A stretch of 64,000 bases of DNA, taken from positions 3,100,001 to 3,164,000 of the forward strand of contig CM034315.1 of the NCBI GenBank assembly GCA_019925795.1, in the 5' to 3' direction. How positions within the stretch are numbered: the stretch's first letter is position 1; the number at the start of each line of letters is the position of its first letter. Position numbers and translations under genes: made by a program. Under the pieces are notes generated by a model, which ran no database searches, was not told where the DNA came from, and saw nothing but the letters and a program-made list of their open reading frames with translations. The stretch is from Dendrobium chrysotoxum. Taxonomy: Eukaryota > Streptophyta > Magnoliopsida > Asparagales > Orchidaceae. Shown in pieces: positions 43,439-53,591 of this stretch.

Positions 43439-45223
43439 CTAAACTACCTTTTCTTCTGAAGCCTCTCCCTCTACGCTTGAGTTTGTGTTGTCTTGTTTAG
43501 TCTCTACGTCTGAACTTTGCTCGGTCTTCACTGTTTCAGTGTTGCTATGATTGATGCTCTCAGACTCCGAGATATTGCCTCCTTCAGTTTGAACAGCCTC
43601 TCCGGCCGGAGTTTCTTTAGTTGAATCATCTGAATTTATTTTCTCATTGACTTCAGATGATGTTATGGATTCATCACTTGATGCAACCTCATTCTTTCCT
43701 TCTTCTGTATGAGCTGTATGATCTTCATGACCACTTCCTGATATTTCATTGCCTGGATCAGAACCAGTCACATCATCAGATTTTCCATTTCGATTTTCTT
43801 GAGATTCACCAGCATGTCCTGCCTCATTCTCTTTTTGTCCATCATCTGAACCACTTTGCTCAGTTCCTTCAGATGATTTCTCCATTTCTTCAATAGATTC
43901 AACAGAATTATTTTCAGAATTTCCAGCCTCACCAGCATCCCTTCTTTCGGAATCAGTTTCCACCTTAGCATCCTCATTGTTTGTTTGCAGTTCCGCAATC
44001 TCGTTATTATTAGCTTCTGATGAAGTTTCTTGTCCGTTATCTACATTTGCGGTTCCCTCAGTATCAGAAGTTTTTTCTGATTGGGATTCAACAGAAACAT
44101 TACTCGAAGCATCACTAGAGTTTTGTACTTCTGTATTGGAGGATGCATTTTCAATCTCTTTTTCAGATTCACCATCGATCTTAATTTCTCCTGAAGAGTT
44201 GTTATCAGTGTTTTCAACTTCAGAAGTATTTCCCAGTTTAGTTTCAATCTCTTCCTCTTTAGAAGCCTCATTGTCATTCTGGAGAGAAGTATCACTGTTG
44301 AATTCTACTGAATCCCCTGCATGAAACACATCATTAACCTGATCATTGGTTGATGTTGCATCATGCTGTGATGAACTAACACGCTCATCATCAAATCTTG
44401 CACCAGCATCAGCTTGATCAATCTTATTATCATCAGAACTCTTAGAAAGAGACCTGATATTTTCATCATCAGAGCCAAGACCCTCCCCCTTGGTAGTTTC
44501 ATCACCCACTGATACCACCTCTTGATTACTAGCTTCACCATTTTCTTGTTCATTCTCCTTTCCAGCATTCCCATTGCTTACAGTTTGATCGCCAGAGACT
44601 GAAGTGGTCTCCTCACCAATCATTGTTGTTTCGACTTTATCACCAACAGTCCAATCACTTTTGACCTCTCCACTTACTTCATCTTTCTTTAAATGCTCAT
44701 TTTCTTCATGCGTGTTACCTCCATCAGTACTCTCATTTTGGTCAGAAGACCTCTCCCTCTCACTAGGCAAGTGCAAAATTTCCTCTCCATCATTAGCATG
44801 AGAATCAGCATGTTCCTCCTGTGTACTTTCTTTCTCACCATTATTCATATTACTTTCCTTAGAATCCTCAAGTTCATGATTTTGAGGAATCTCATTAGAC
44901 TTATCTTCAGTATCTAAATGTGAAGAATCATGCTGAATTTCATCTTGCTTGATTTCAGTGCTTTCATCAGAACCCTGACCATTAGTGTCTATAATGATAA
45001 CATTTTCAGAACCAGCATCACCTTTACGGCCAAGATTGATTTCTTCACCTCCCTTGCTAAGCTTTCTTTCATCATTTCCAGCATATTCAGTTTTTTTATC
45101 ACGAGAATGCTTGACTTGGTATAATAGCCAACAAGCAACAGCAAGAAGCACAACCACTTGAAGTATCTTTTTCACATTCGAGCCTTTGGGCCTGTGGTTA
45201 CGATTGCTTGAATGGTGAAACAT
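43439..45223 (-). CDS. Membrane-anchored acidic low-complexity protein (594 aa)
   Basis: One coding exon. The N-terminus MFHHSSNRNHRPKGSNVKKI is basic, and residues 20-36 (ILQVVVLLAVACWLLYQ) form a single membrane segment, followed by 'VKHSRDKK'. The rest is a long hydrophilic tail rich in Glu, Ser, Asp, Asn, Gln and Thr with no folded domain visible. A basic start, one membrane helix and a long acidic tail is a plant-conserved layout; relatives are usually named 'dentin sialophosphoprotein-like' only because of composition. Function is unknown; a type II membrane protein of the secretory pathway or nuclear envelope is possible. The frame is open for 11 codons further upstream, but a splice acceptor lies between, so the ATG at 45223 is chosen. 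The short antisense frames over the tail are by-products of composition. Confidence 0.85.
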   Translation of the reverse strand: MFHHSSNRNHRPKGSNVKKILQVVVLLAVACWLLYQVKHSRDKKTEYAGNDERKLSKGGEEINLGRKGDAGSENVIIIDTNGQGSDESTEIKQDEIQHDSSHLDTEDKSNEIPQNHELEDSKESNMNNGEKESTQEEHADSHANDGEEILHLPSERERSSDQNESTDGGNTHEENEHLKKDEVSGEVKSDWTVGDKVETTMIGEETTSVSGDQTVSNGNAGKENEQENGEASNQEVVSVGDETTKGEGLGSDDENIRSLSKSSDDNKIDQADAGARFDDERVSSSQHDATSTNDQVNDVFHAGDSVEFNSDTSLQNDNEASKEEEIETKLGNTSEVENTDNNSSGEIKIDGESEKEIENASSNTEVQNSSDASSNVSVESQSEKTSDTEGTANVDNGQETSSEANNNEIAELQTNNEDAKVETDSERRDAGEAGNSENNSVESIEEMEKSSEGTEQSGSDDGQKENEAGHAGESQENRNGKSDDVTGSDPGNEISGSGHEDHTAHTEEGKNEVASSDESITSSEVNEKINSDDSTKETPAGEAVQTEGGNISESESINHSNTETVKTEQSSDVETKQDNTNSSVEGEASEEKVV

Positions 45224-45241
45224 TGCAGTTCTTTTAACAAT

Positions 45242-45262
45242 TCTGCAGAATTTCAAGAAAAC
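45242..45262 (-). other. Probable 3' splice site in the 5' leader
   Basis: On the minus strand the sequence GGTTTTCTTGAAATTCTGCAG ends 19 bases upstream of the start codon at 45223. It has the form of a plant acceptor. No TATA box is evident immediately upstream, which is why a spliced leader is proposed. Confidence 0.5.
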
Positions 45263-45985
45263 CTCATTTTAAGCTGCAGTTCTATGTTCAAATGGTGCAA
45301 TTTAAGCCTCAAATTTTAAATTCATAACTAAATAAACTAAACTTCAAGTATATTTGATTCTAAAAATTAATATGCCGATCAAGTTTGTGAGATAGAGTTT
45401 TTAGAATTAGCCTAACAAAATGTCACGAAGCATGGAACTAAAATGAGGTTAGTCAAGCTAGCATATTTGCATTTATGAAAGTGCTACTAATATTCCTAAG
45501 TTGCAAGCAAGGATACGGTTCATGTAATAGTAGATTAACGTTAGTGGAAAGATCGTGATTCTTTTTCTTTTTTTTTTTCTATTTTGCCTCATATTGTTAA
45601 TAGTTTTTTAAGTTCTAACTTCAATGCTGGTGAAGCATAGTTTGAAGTTAGTTGGTTTCTTTGGCAAAAGGATGAATAGAGATCATCTAACAAGAGTGCC
45701 TCCATAAACACAACCAGTACTATAGACTTAAGTATATGGTATGCAACCTATAAATTCTACCAGTAGTTAAATGTAAGGTATGAGAGAAAGAGAGAGAGAG
45801 AACCTGAGCCTTCGAATTTGTCATGGGGATGTGAAGATGAAAGAATAGGAAAACATTGGGTATTATGAGATGCAATAAATCCCGGGGTTTTAAAACTCGA
45901 GAGTAAGAATGCATCCAGTGAGTGCAATGTTCCATAATGTATGTACCCTTGAAATTCTAAATATCCATTCTCTCTTATTAATTAA
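45263..45985. other. Probable intron DNA upstream of the acidic-protein gene
   Basis: AT-rich, no coding sequence. If the leader exon at 53.1-53.2 kb belongs to this gene, everything from 45243 to 53127 is one intron. Confidence 0.35.
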
Positions 45986-46211
45986 TTGATTTGGAATTAA
46001 CTGGACCATACAATATGATTGCATTATGATTTCAAATTGACTCAAGAGTAATGACGCACAATGATATGTAACTAGTCGAATTATTTACGAACCTATGAAT
46101 TCTTAGAGAATTCAAAGTTTCTAAGGTTTCTCTCATGTAGAATATCTCTCATGCATGCATATTTAGGCTAAGAAACATGCAAAATTTCATGTTAGGTAAA
46201 ATGATCAACAT

Positions 46212-47451
46212 AAAGAGAAATATCATGCTTTTTTTTAACTAAAATATTTTAGATTTACGTTTTTTTTTTCTACTATTTTTAGTAGAAAAACCAACATCAG
46301 CAATTTGAAGAATGCTCATATCCTAGTTATCCCTAGAGTCTAATACTTTCTCATCAAATTCCTTCCTAGCAGCTAAGGAAAAGTCAACATTCAACCAGTT
46401 GCATGACCTCAAAATCCCTCGCATTACAAGTAAGATGAGTTAGCAAGGCATCATTAGATAAAACTGATATGGGAAAATCAACCACGCCCAAATTTTCCAC
46501 CATAGGATCACCACCCCTAGGTAAAGAAGCACTAGCACCCATACAACAATTACTCCCACCCACAGATGAAGCACATTCACGATCTCCGAGGTCTAGAGGA
46601 ACCAAATCATCATAACCAATTTCACCATCACTAACACCAACATTAGAATCAGGAGGTACGATAGGACTAGTTACCAAATTGAGTAAGCAATGGTTAGGCT
46701 CACAAGCTTCAACAACCTCCTTAATAAATCCACAGGAAAGAGCCTCACAAGCTTCAACACCATCCTCAAAAATACCACAGGAAGGTGCAACCGACAAAGC
46801 AGGCACAACAGCCCCCTCCAGAACAACCGTAGGAGGGTCCAAACCGACTGGCACAATATCAAGCACACTTATAGGAACATTCAAAGGCACTTGATCCAGG
46901 TCCTCAACAATAGTAGGGTTGGTAACAGCAGTGGTAGGGGGAATCATGAAATCCGCAGGAAGAGAAGGATCATTTAGAGCCAAGGGAACTGGGTCCACAA
47001 TGGGAGCAGTGACAGAAACAATAAGAGGCTGAGCAGGAGCTTCAGCCCTCCTCAGATGAGGAAACAACTTAATACATTCAGACCTTTTATGTCCCACAGC
47101 TTTGTAATGAGAACAATAACTAGGAAAACCTTCTAAAACAACTTTCTGAATATAGCCTAATTTCTTAGGACCAAGCCAAACAAAGTCAAGATAAGTTTTA
47201 GAAATGTCCATTTCCACAAGGATATGAGCAACGGATGGCATCGAATCCACAACAGTGGCATTGTCCGTGTGAAGTAGACGGCCAAATAATGAACCCAAAC
47301 CGAAAAGAATGCGAGGAGAAAATAGGTTTGGGCGAAGCTCCGGAAATGAAATCCAGACAGGGACGATCGGCGACTCCTCCGATAGCTCAAGGAACGGCGT
47401 CCATTTTATCACTTTCATAAAATAACCATTAACAAAAGAGAAATATCATGC
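46212..47451 (-). mobile_element. ORF1-only L1-type LINE in repeat unit A
   Basis: The insertion (46229-47434, 1206 bases) is flanked by perfect 17-bp duplications AAAGAGAAATATCATGC (46212-46228 and 47435-47451). On the minus strand it ends in an A tail next to the left duplication and is 5'-truncated at the right. Between the ends lie most of an L1 ORF1 and a short A-rich stretch; no endonuclease or reverse transcriptase sequence is present. The 3' junction falls shortly after the basic C-terminal end of ORF1. Confidence 0.85.
46384..47418 (-). CDS. L1 LINE ORF1 protein with DUF4283 and altered zinc knuckle (partial)
   Basis: This is 344 residues, open from the insertion edge to 46384. The start MKVIKWTPFLELSEESPIVP joins the DUF4283 RNA-binding region of plant L1 ORF1 ('VWISFPELRPNLFSPRIL', 'IGxLFGR'-like 'LGSLFGRLLHTD', 'VEMDISKTYLDFVWLG'). 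A knuckle follows at about residues 111-124, 'CSHYKAVGHKRSEC'; the second zinc ligand is Tyr where Cys is normal. The remainder is hydrophobic-acidic linker. The N-terminal third of ORF1 is missing through 5' truncation. ORF1 coats LINE RNA in the ribonucleoprotein; this copy probably cannot bind zinc normally. The frame is open but belongs to a transposon. Confidence 0.8.
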   Translation of the reverse strand: MKVIKWTPFLELSEESPIVPVWISFPELRPNLFSPRILFGLGSLFGRLLHTDNATVVDSMPSVAHILVEMDISKTYLDFVWLGPKKLGYIQKVVLEGFPSYCSHYKAVGHKRSECIKLFPHLRRAEAPAQPLIVSVTAPIVDPVPLALNDPSLPADFMIPPTTAVTNPTIVEDLDQVPLNVPISVLDIVPVGLDPPTVVLEGAVVPALSVAPSCGIFEDGVEACEALSCGFIKEVVEACEPNHCLLNLVTSPIVPPDSNVGVSDGEIGYDDLVPLDLGDRECASSVGGSNCCMGASASLPRGGDPMVENLGVVDFPISVLSNDALLTHLTCNARDFEVMQLVEC

Positions 47452-48385
47452 ATATAATGGAGATCTATACCCTAATCAGGGTTTCCATGCAAAACCTAAT
47501 CCTTCTCCCATGTGTGGTTGGCCAAATGAAATAAACCAAGAAAATGTGGTTAAAACCTTTAAAGAGAGAGGGAATCAAGTATTTTAGGATTTACACCTAT
47601 AAAAATGAGCCACCTTACCTTCGTAATCTTATTAATGGATTTGAGATATGTTCCATTTATTTTGGGTCATGATTTGTGAAAGAAAAATATGAGAAAGAGG
47701 CACCATGTACCTTTTTTGGCTAAAACTAGAAAGAGAGAGAGAATCCAATGATAGGATAGAAACTATTTACAAATTGAATTGAAATGTATTCAATTGAAAT
47801 TCAAGTCAAAGTATAATCTAATTTATAGGCATTCATTTCCCTCTTAAAGAAAATTATATGAAAATTCAAATTTCATTTCAAATCTGTTTTAAAATTAGGA
47901 ATTATGTTGAAATTATTAAAAAAATAAGATTATTTCTAATTAAACATGATAAACCATGAATTTTGAATTCAAATTCATCCTCATTATGATGTGGATAAAA
48001 GAGAAAAAGGGTTCTATGAAATGAAAATGAGAGAATTATCTTGATTTCCCTTAAATATCTTCTCTTTTAGTGTTCAACCACTCTTTTCGAGAAGATTTGA
48101 TTTGAATTTGGGTCGCTTCCATATATCCTATTTAAGCATGGGAGTAGGAATATTTCATTGAATCATTGATTTTAATCTTGATTTCCTCCATTTTTTTATT
48201 AATTTCTTCAAAATTCTGGTACTTTAAACTCATTTAGCATTAATCATAATCCACCGTGATACTAAAGGCTTATTACATGTTTTAAGCACATGTGGAGTAT
48301 ATTAGCCTTGATTTGACATGGCTAAGTCTGGTCCGGATTAGTTTGCATACTAATTAGAATTTGGAAAGCCTCACGAATCTTGACT

Positions 48386-48690
48386 CCCCCTTTTAAACTC
48401 ATTTTCCCATGCTAGTTTCCATTAGTTAGAAAGCAAATATAATTTGTAGACTCTAAGGATATATTCAACCCAAAGAATGTTGCAGTTGACTACGAGATCA
48501 ATTTTGATATCATGATTTCAATACCTGGAGTTTCTACTCTTTCGGGAATAAAAGATATTATATGGGAAACTGGGTTAATAAATTAAGCAAGGTTCTTTTT
48601 CATTCTTGTAAATTTCTCTTCTATTCTTCTTTAATCTAGATTTTCTAAGATAAAAATTCCTTCAGGTGCAACAAATGTTTTGATAACCAT
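48386..48690. other. Spacer between the two direct repeat units
   Basis: About 300 bases without coding sequence or recognisable repeats. Confidence 0.35.
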
Positions 48691-48908
48691 GTGATTCTAA
48701 ATTAACTGAACGCAACAATATGATTTTGTTATGATATCAACTTAAGGAATATTATGGATTGTTCGTGTAATATAGGGTTTTTAGAGAACCCAGATTTTCT
48801 AGGGTTTCTCTCACACAATGTATTTTCACACATGCTTGATAAGTTAAATTAAGATATCAAATAAGAAATAATGCAAGATTTCATGTAAGATGAGGAAAAT
48901 GATCAACG

Positions 48909-51217
48909 TGAAGAAAATTACTATGCATTTTTTTTTTGTTTACCAAAAGAAAATTTCATTAGATAATAAAAATAGTACACCACAAGGTCAAAAACTGGCC
49001 ACATATGGCAAGGATACAGCCTATGAGATTACGCTACATGAAAGGGCCAACCAATCTAAACAAAAAAAGATGAAAACAGCTCCAAGAACAGCTGGACTCA
49101 AACCGCCACCTGGTTGCCAGGCTTGGGCCATCCATGGAGGTAATAAAGCAGCAGAAGTTCCACCCAGGTTGCGAACCAAGAAATGGCCGTCCGAGGTGTG
49201 TGCATGAAACCTGATTCATCATTGTCCTGACCCAAATCCGACGCAACAAATAAAAAGCCATCACCAAGAAACTTCCAATCACCACCCGACAGAAAAATAC
49301 CAAAACCGGGAAATAAATGCCTAGAAGAATTTCTTTTTGAATTTGTGCTTTCTAGGCTTACCACAATTTTTTGAAAAACCAAGTATTCGCAACTTGAAGA
49401 ATACTTAAGTCAAAATTGTCCCGATCATCCAATTCTTTCACATTCATTTCCTCCCCGCCTGCAGACGAATAATTATCACCTAACCAGTCATTTTGCCACA
49501 CCAATTTATCCCTAGCAAGATCGCTAACATATCATAACTGGAAATAACGAAAATAGATACATCAACAAGAGGCAACTTAACTTCATCATAGCCTTTAAAT
49601 TTACCCAGCTTCACCGAAGATCCAACCCCCCCAGCAACAAAAGGAACCAAGATGTCACCCAACTCCTCCACAACCACAAATGTTGCAGCATCACGACCCT
49701 CAACAACAAAATCGTCCACCACATCATCATCTTCCTCCACCTCATCATCATCATCACCATTAGTATCAGAAGGAATCAGAGTGGAGGCGCCAGAATTAAC
49801 AACACCAACACCCACAGGAATACCGAAAACCTCATTAACATCACTTGCCTCATTAACAACAACACCATTCCCATCAGGAGCCTACAGATCAATAGCACCA
49901 TCCTGCAAATCGACAGCTCCCTCAACCACTAAGGAAGCCTCATTAACACTAGGACCCAATACCACAGCTTTCACCTCGACATCAACCGGAGCAACCAAAT
50001 CCAAAATAGAATCCAGCTGAACATCATTACCCTCAAGAGCAGCTTCATCCTCAACAACCAAGCAAACCTCACCAACACTAGGACCCACCTCCACAGCCTT
50101 GTCAGATTCAACACACAATTCAATAGTATCCACCCCCTTATTACTAAATGGATCAAAAAGCATAACTGGTGAAGCACAATTAACCCGATTATCCAAAATA
50201 CCAATATTAGCATTAACAACAGGGTTAGGTGCACTAGGAAAACCAGTAGTCGGGACAATTGACGGAAGAGGACGGCAATTACCAACCGAATGCCCAATAC
50301 ACTTACAGGAAGCACAAAAAGGGGGGAAAACCTACATCTCAACTTGCTGAATGTAGCCAAATCGCTCGGACCTAACCAAACTTTATTAGGATAAGATTTA
50401 CTAATGTCAAGCTCAACCAGTACCTTAGACACGGAAGGACGTGAACCAACAGAGGTAGCGCTATCAACCTTCAAAGGCCTACCAAAAATCGAACCCAGGC
50501 CATGAAGAATACGAGGGGAGAAGAGATGAGGGCGGAGATTCGGGAAGGAAATCCAAATTGGGATCACCGGAGACTCAACCCCAACAACAAATAGAGGAGA
50601 CAATTTAGTCAATTTCATATAGCAATTGTTAACAAGGTAGGATCTATGACAAAAAAATCCTACTATAATCCATATCATTCACCAATTTAATCAAGATATG
50701 AGACGAATCAAGTAAGATAACTGAAACATCTCCGATAAGCTTTAGGTTGAAGAAGAACCGACGAATAGAATCTAGAGACGGTCGCTTAGAGGGGAAAAAA
50801 CCAACAAGCGAAAATTGAAAGGGAGCCGCCAAAGCAAGGATCTCCTCCTCGGAAATCCACAGAGAAGGTAGACCACGAAAGGAGGAAGGTTTAAGTTCCG
50901 GAAAACTCACATCCGAAGAACTACCACAAATAACATCGAGAAAGGAACGAGATTTGAAAGCTCCATCTAAAAAACCAGAATCGGCGAGGCGATTCCCGGC
51001 CATCCGGCGAGATGGGCGAAAAAACCCAAAATGCCAAATGGAAAACCACCAAAACTAAAAAGAAATAAAGACAAGGGGCAAATGACTTCCCTGAGGCCAG
51101 CCACGAGAGGCAGCAAAGCTGCCGGGAGGAGCCCAGCAGAACAAAGCCAAACCCTAACAGAGCGCCCAGCAGCAGCCGCCGCAACATTAACTTGTTGAAG
51201 AAAATTACTATGCATTT
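48909..51217 (-). mobile_element. ORF1-only L1-type LINE in repeat unit B
   Basis: The insertion (48931-51195, 2265 bases) is flanked by perfect 22-bp duplications (48909-48930 and 51196-51217), both starting TGAAGAAAATTACT and ending ATGCATTT. On the minus strand it runs from a GC-rich leader (51195 down), through ORF1 (51003-49480), into a 3' region whose end TCTAATGAAATTTTCTTTTG plus A tail is typical of plant L1. The whole ORF2 (about 4 kb expected) is absent although both ends are present, so it is an internal-deletion, non-autonomous LINE. Confidence 0.88.
49480..51003 (-). pseudogene. L1 LINE ORF1 with DUF4283 and zinc knuckle, frameshifted
   Basis: It starts MAGNRLADSGFLDGAFKSRS at 51003 and runs to 50646 in one frame, with 'ALAAPFQFSLVGFFPSKRPS' of the DUF4283 region. 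A homopolymer near 50653-50660 shifts it into the frame of 'MKLTKLSPLF...VIPIWISFPNLRPHLFSPR'. A second shift near 50340-50380, plus a TAG, is needed to read the intact knuckle 'CASCKCIGHSVGNC' (C-C-H-C, about 50330-50285). An acidic linker continues to 49882, and a further open piece with a poly-Asp/Glu stretch ends at 49480. It is homologous to the ORF1 at 46384-47418 at roughly half of positions in the shared region, so it comes from a different LINE subfamily. It cannot make a full ORF1 protein. Confidence 0.82.
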
Positions 51218-51315
51218 AGTAGATATCTATAACCTGATTAGGGTTTCTATGAAAACCATAATCCTTCTTTCTTGTTTGCCAAATGAAGGAAACAAAGATA
51301 ATGTAGCTAAAATTA

Positions 51316-51367
<52 letters not shown>
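51316..51367. repeat. (GT)n(GA)n compound microsatellite
   Basis: About 11 GT followed by about 14 GA units, inside direct repeat unit B. Confidence 0.95.
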
Positions 51368-51370
<3 letters not shown>

Positions 51371-52240
51371 AGAGCAGAGAGAGAGGAAGTAGTATCTTGA
51401 GATTTACACCTTGGAAATCAATTTTGTAGCTTGGGATTCATGTTAAAGGCTTTAAGATACGCATCGCATGCTTTGGATCGTGATTTGTTAGATAAAATAA
51501 GAGAGAGGGAGGCATAGGGTATCCTAGTTAAATCAAGATTGTTAAGAGAGAGAGAAATGTTCAAATGATAGGATAGGAGATAGACTATTCTGCCAATTGA
51601 ATTGACTATTCAATTGAATTTGAAGCCTAGATACAAGTTATATTTATAGACATTCATTTCTCTAATAAAGAAAATATGAAAACAGCATAAAAATTCAAAT
51701 CTAACTTGAAAGTATGAATTGCACTAAAAATATCAACTAAAATATGATAATTCCTAATTAAACATAATAAACAGTGATCTTTGAATTTCAATTCATTCTT
51801 CTTATGATGTCAACAATCGAGAGAGCAGATTTTGTGGGGTGAAAATTATAGTATTATCTCCTCGTTTAGTGGTTGACCCCTCCTTTTTAGGAGTTTGATT
51901 TGAGTTTTAGATAATTTTTTCATCTCCTCTTTTGGTGAAAAAGAATTGAATAACCCTAGATTGCTGAGTTTGTCCTTGACTTCCTCTGTGCTTTATTAAT
52001 TTCTTCCAGATTTGGCCTCCAAAATGAGGTAGCATTAAACCATTTATAAAATCATTATTTCGGACCCATTTAGCATGAATTAAGATCTCACTTCGATACC
52101 ATATATCCCCTTGCTTGTTTTAAGCCTATTTGGAATCCAGTAGCCTTAACTTGAACTGACTTAAACCTGAATTTATTTGCTTGCTTAATTTAGTCTCAAT
52201 TGAGTTGAATTAGGATTTGGGGAGCCTCTACAATCATCTG

Positions 52241-53120
52241 AAGGTAAGAATTTATGTATATAAAACTACTATATTTCTTATTTACAAAACTAATATCCAA
52301 GAGTTTAAAATAAACTAATGCACATATGCATTAGTATGTGATACAACTAAACCATCAAGAATTTAACAAATCATTAAGATGTAGCCAAATCATTAGAGTG
52401 TTGTTTTTGTAAATGTTCATGATTAAGTGCTAAACATTTAACTGACTTAAAGTTTTTGCCAGCAACATTAAAGTTCCCACTTTTATAACCACCTTATATT
52501 TGCTTTGACCTTCGTAATTGATGTACTATGCTTCCGCTACAATTTGATGATGACTTAGAAAGAGGCTTTTAAGAGATGAAGTTGAGAGAAACACCCAAAG
52601 ATCCATCTAATCCTGTACTGGGATCAAATCATGAAGTAGGTTTCATATCTAAAAACATTGGTTAACCATTAGATCTATGGATTATTCGTTAATCAGATTG
52701 ACTAATCTGCATATTAAATGAAAAGATAGCACCTACCTTCATGTTTAAGTTAAAAAAGACGCGAAGATTACCAACAAACCGGAAAAGAACATCTTTTTTT
52801 ATCCCATTGGTCAAAGGAATCTTATCTCTTCCATTGCTAACCTAACACCACGTTGCCCTTAATTTCCTTTTACCGACACACTTCCGGCATTCAAACAGAA
52901 CCCCACAGATCCAATCAGCAAACACAATTATAAATCGATATTAAAATCATCCTGACAAAAAAAGAGAACTTTGAGGCATTGAAACCCATATAAACGTAGA
53001 AACATGAACTGTTCATTGAATCTAAGGAGCTGGATCTGGAATGTACAGAATCGAACAACCGCAAGCGATAATGCGAAGAATGCAAAGTAGAAATTGAAAG
53101 AAAGAAAGGAACTGTAATTT
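52241..53120. other. Non-coding DNA, probably intron
   Basis: No coding sequence is recognised. If the leader-exon proposal is right, this is the 5' part of the long intron of the acidic-protein gene. Confidence 0.35.
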
Positions 53121-53127
53121 AGATTAC

Positions 53128-53240
53128 CTATATATGAAAGATTGGGAGGAGCGCACGGAAGCAGAGATCGGAATTAAGAAAGGGGAGGATGGTTCACGAG
53201 GGGAGGATGGTTCACGAGGGGACGATGGGAGATTTTTGAG
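53128..53240 (-). other. Candidate first non-coding exon of the acidic-protein gene
   Basis: Below the TATA box at 53267 the minus strand is pyrimidine-rich (TCTCCCATCGTCCCCTC, CTCTGCTTCCGTGCGCTCC). It ends TATATAG followed by GTAATC, a usable donor at 53128/53127. No gene-like coding frame starts here. The next minus-strand gene with an unmatched acceptor is at 45242. A three-copy GGGGAGGATGGTTCACGA-type repeat (about 53177-53225) lies within it. The link is inference. Confidence 0.42.
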
Positions 53241-53266
53241 AGGCAAGATAAAGGCTCTTTTTTGCC

Positions 53267-53274
53267 TATTTATA
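53267..53274 (-). promoter_or_regulatory. TATA box on the minus strand
   Basis: The minus strand reads TATAAATA about 30 bases upstream of the CT-rich candidate leader exon. Confidence 0.5.
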
Positions 53275-53284
53275 TTTATTTGTC

Positions 53285-53285
<1 letters not shown>

Positions 53286-53317
<32 letters not shown>
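53286..53317. repeat. (ATT)n microsatellite
   Basis: About ten ATT units immediately upstream of the minus-strand TATA box. Confidence 0.93.
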
Positions 53318-53318
<1 letters not shown>

Positions 53319-53423
53319 ATAATTAAGTAGGGATTAGGCAGTTTTTTTCTTGTTGGTGAGGTGTTGGTGAAGAAAAAAAGTTTTAGGATTTTTTTTAATC
53401 ATCCAATGTATTAGTTTGATTTA

Positions 53424-53590
53424 AGGCTCTGTTGGTATTGCTTTCTTATCACATTATTTTTTAAATTATAATTATAATTATTTTATTATTTTTTAAAAAA
53501 TTTATTAGAAAACTACTTTTTACAACAACTTTAAAAAAGTACTTTCTTTACAGTAGCTTTATAAAACAATAAGAAAGAGAGAAAGATGCC
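53424..53590. mobile_element. Second-family MITE, inverted copy
   Basis: The complement contains TTTATAAAGCTACTGTAAAG and GTAAAAAGTAGTTTTCTAAT, matching 19610-19783. It lies a few bases from the Mutator-like MITE at 53601. Confidence 0.6.
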
Positions 53591-53591
53591 T

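Larger units (their letters stand above)
45988..48385. repeat. Direct repeat unit A (interrupted by a LINE)
   Basis: Apart from the LINE at 46229-47434, this stretch aligns by eye with unit B (48692-52240) over more than 1 kb. Matching landmarks include AATATGATTGCATTATGAT with AATATGATTTTGTTATGAT, GGTTTCTCTCA, AAAATGATCAAC, ATCTATACCCTAATCAGGGT with ATCTATAACCTGATTAGGGT, AATGATAGGATAG and TTTATAGGCATTCATTTC. The two have many substitutions and gaps, so the duplication is old. Neither unit has recognisable coding sequence of its own or LTR-type ends. Confidence 0.75.
48692..52240. repeat. Direct repeat unit B (interrupted by a LINE)
   Basis: This is the partner of unit A; its own sequence is 48692-48930 plus 51218-52240. 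Just after the LINE it contains a (GT)n(GA)n microsatellite that unit A lacks. The 3' border near GGGGAGCCTCTACAATC corresponds to GGAAAGCCTCACGAATC of unit A. Confidence 0.75.

Noticed and set aside
43657..44917. Several plus- and minus-strand frames of 64-115 codons overlapping the acidic-protein gene
   Set aside because: Low-complexity codons of the real gene keep other frames open; none has independent support.
49034..49382. Minus-strand frames of 89-94 codons at the end of the unit-B LINE
   Set aside because: They lie in the LINE 3' untranslated region, after ORF1, and have no homology that I recognise.
50921..51215. Minus-strand frames of 82-88 codons upstream of the unit-B ORF1
   Set aside because: They lie in the LINE leader, out of frame with ORF1.
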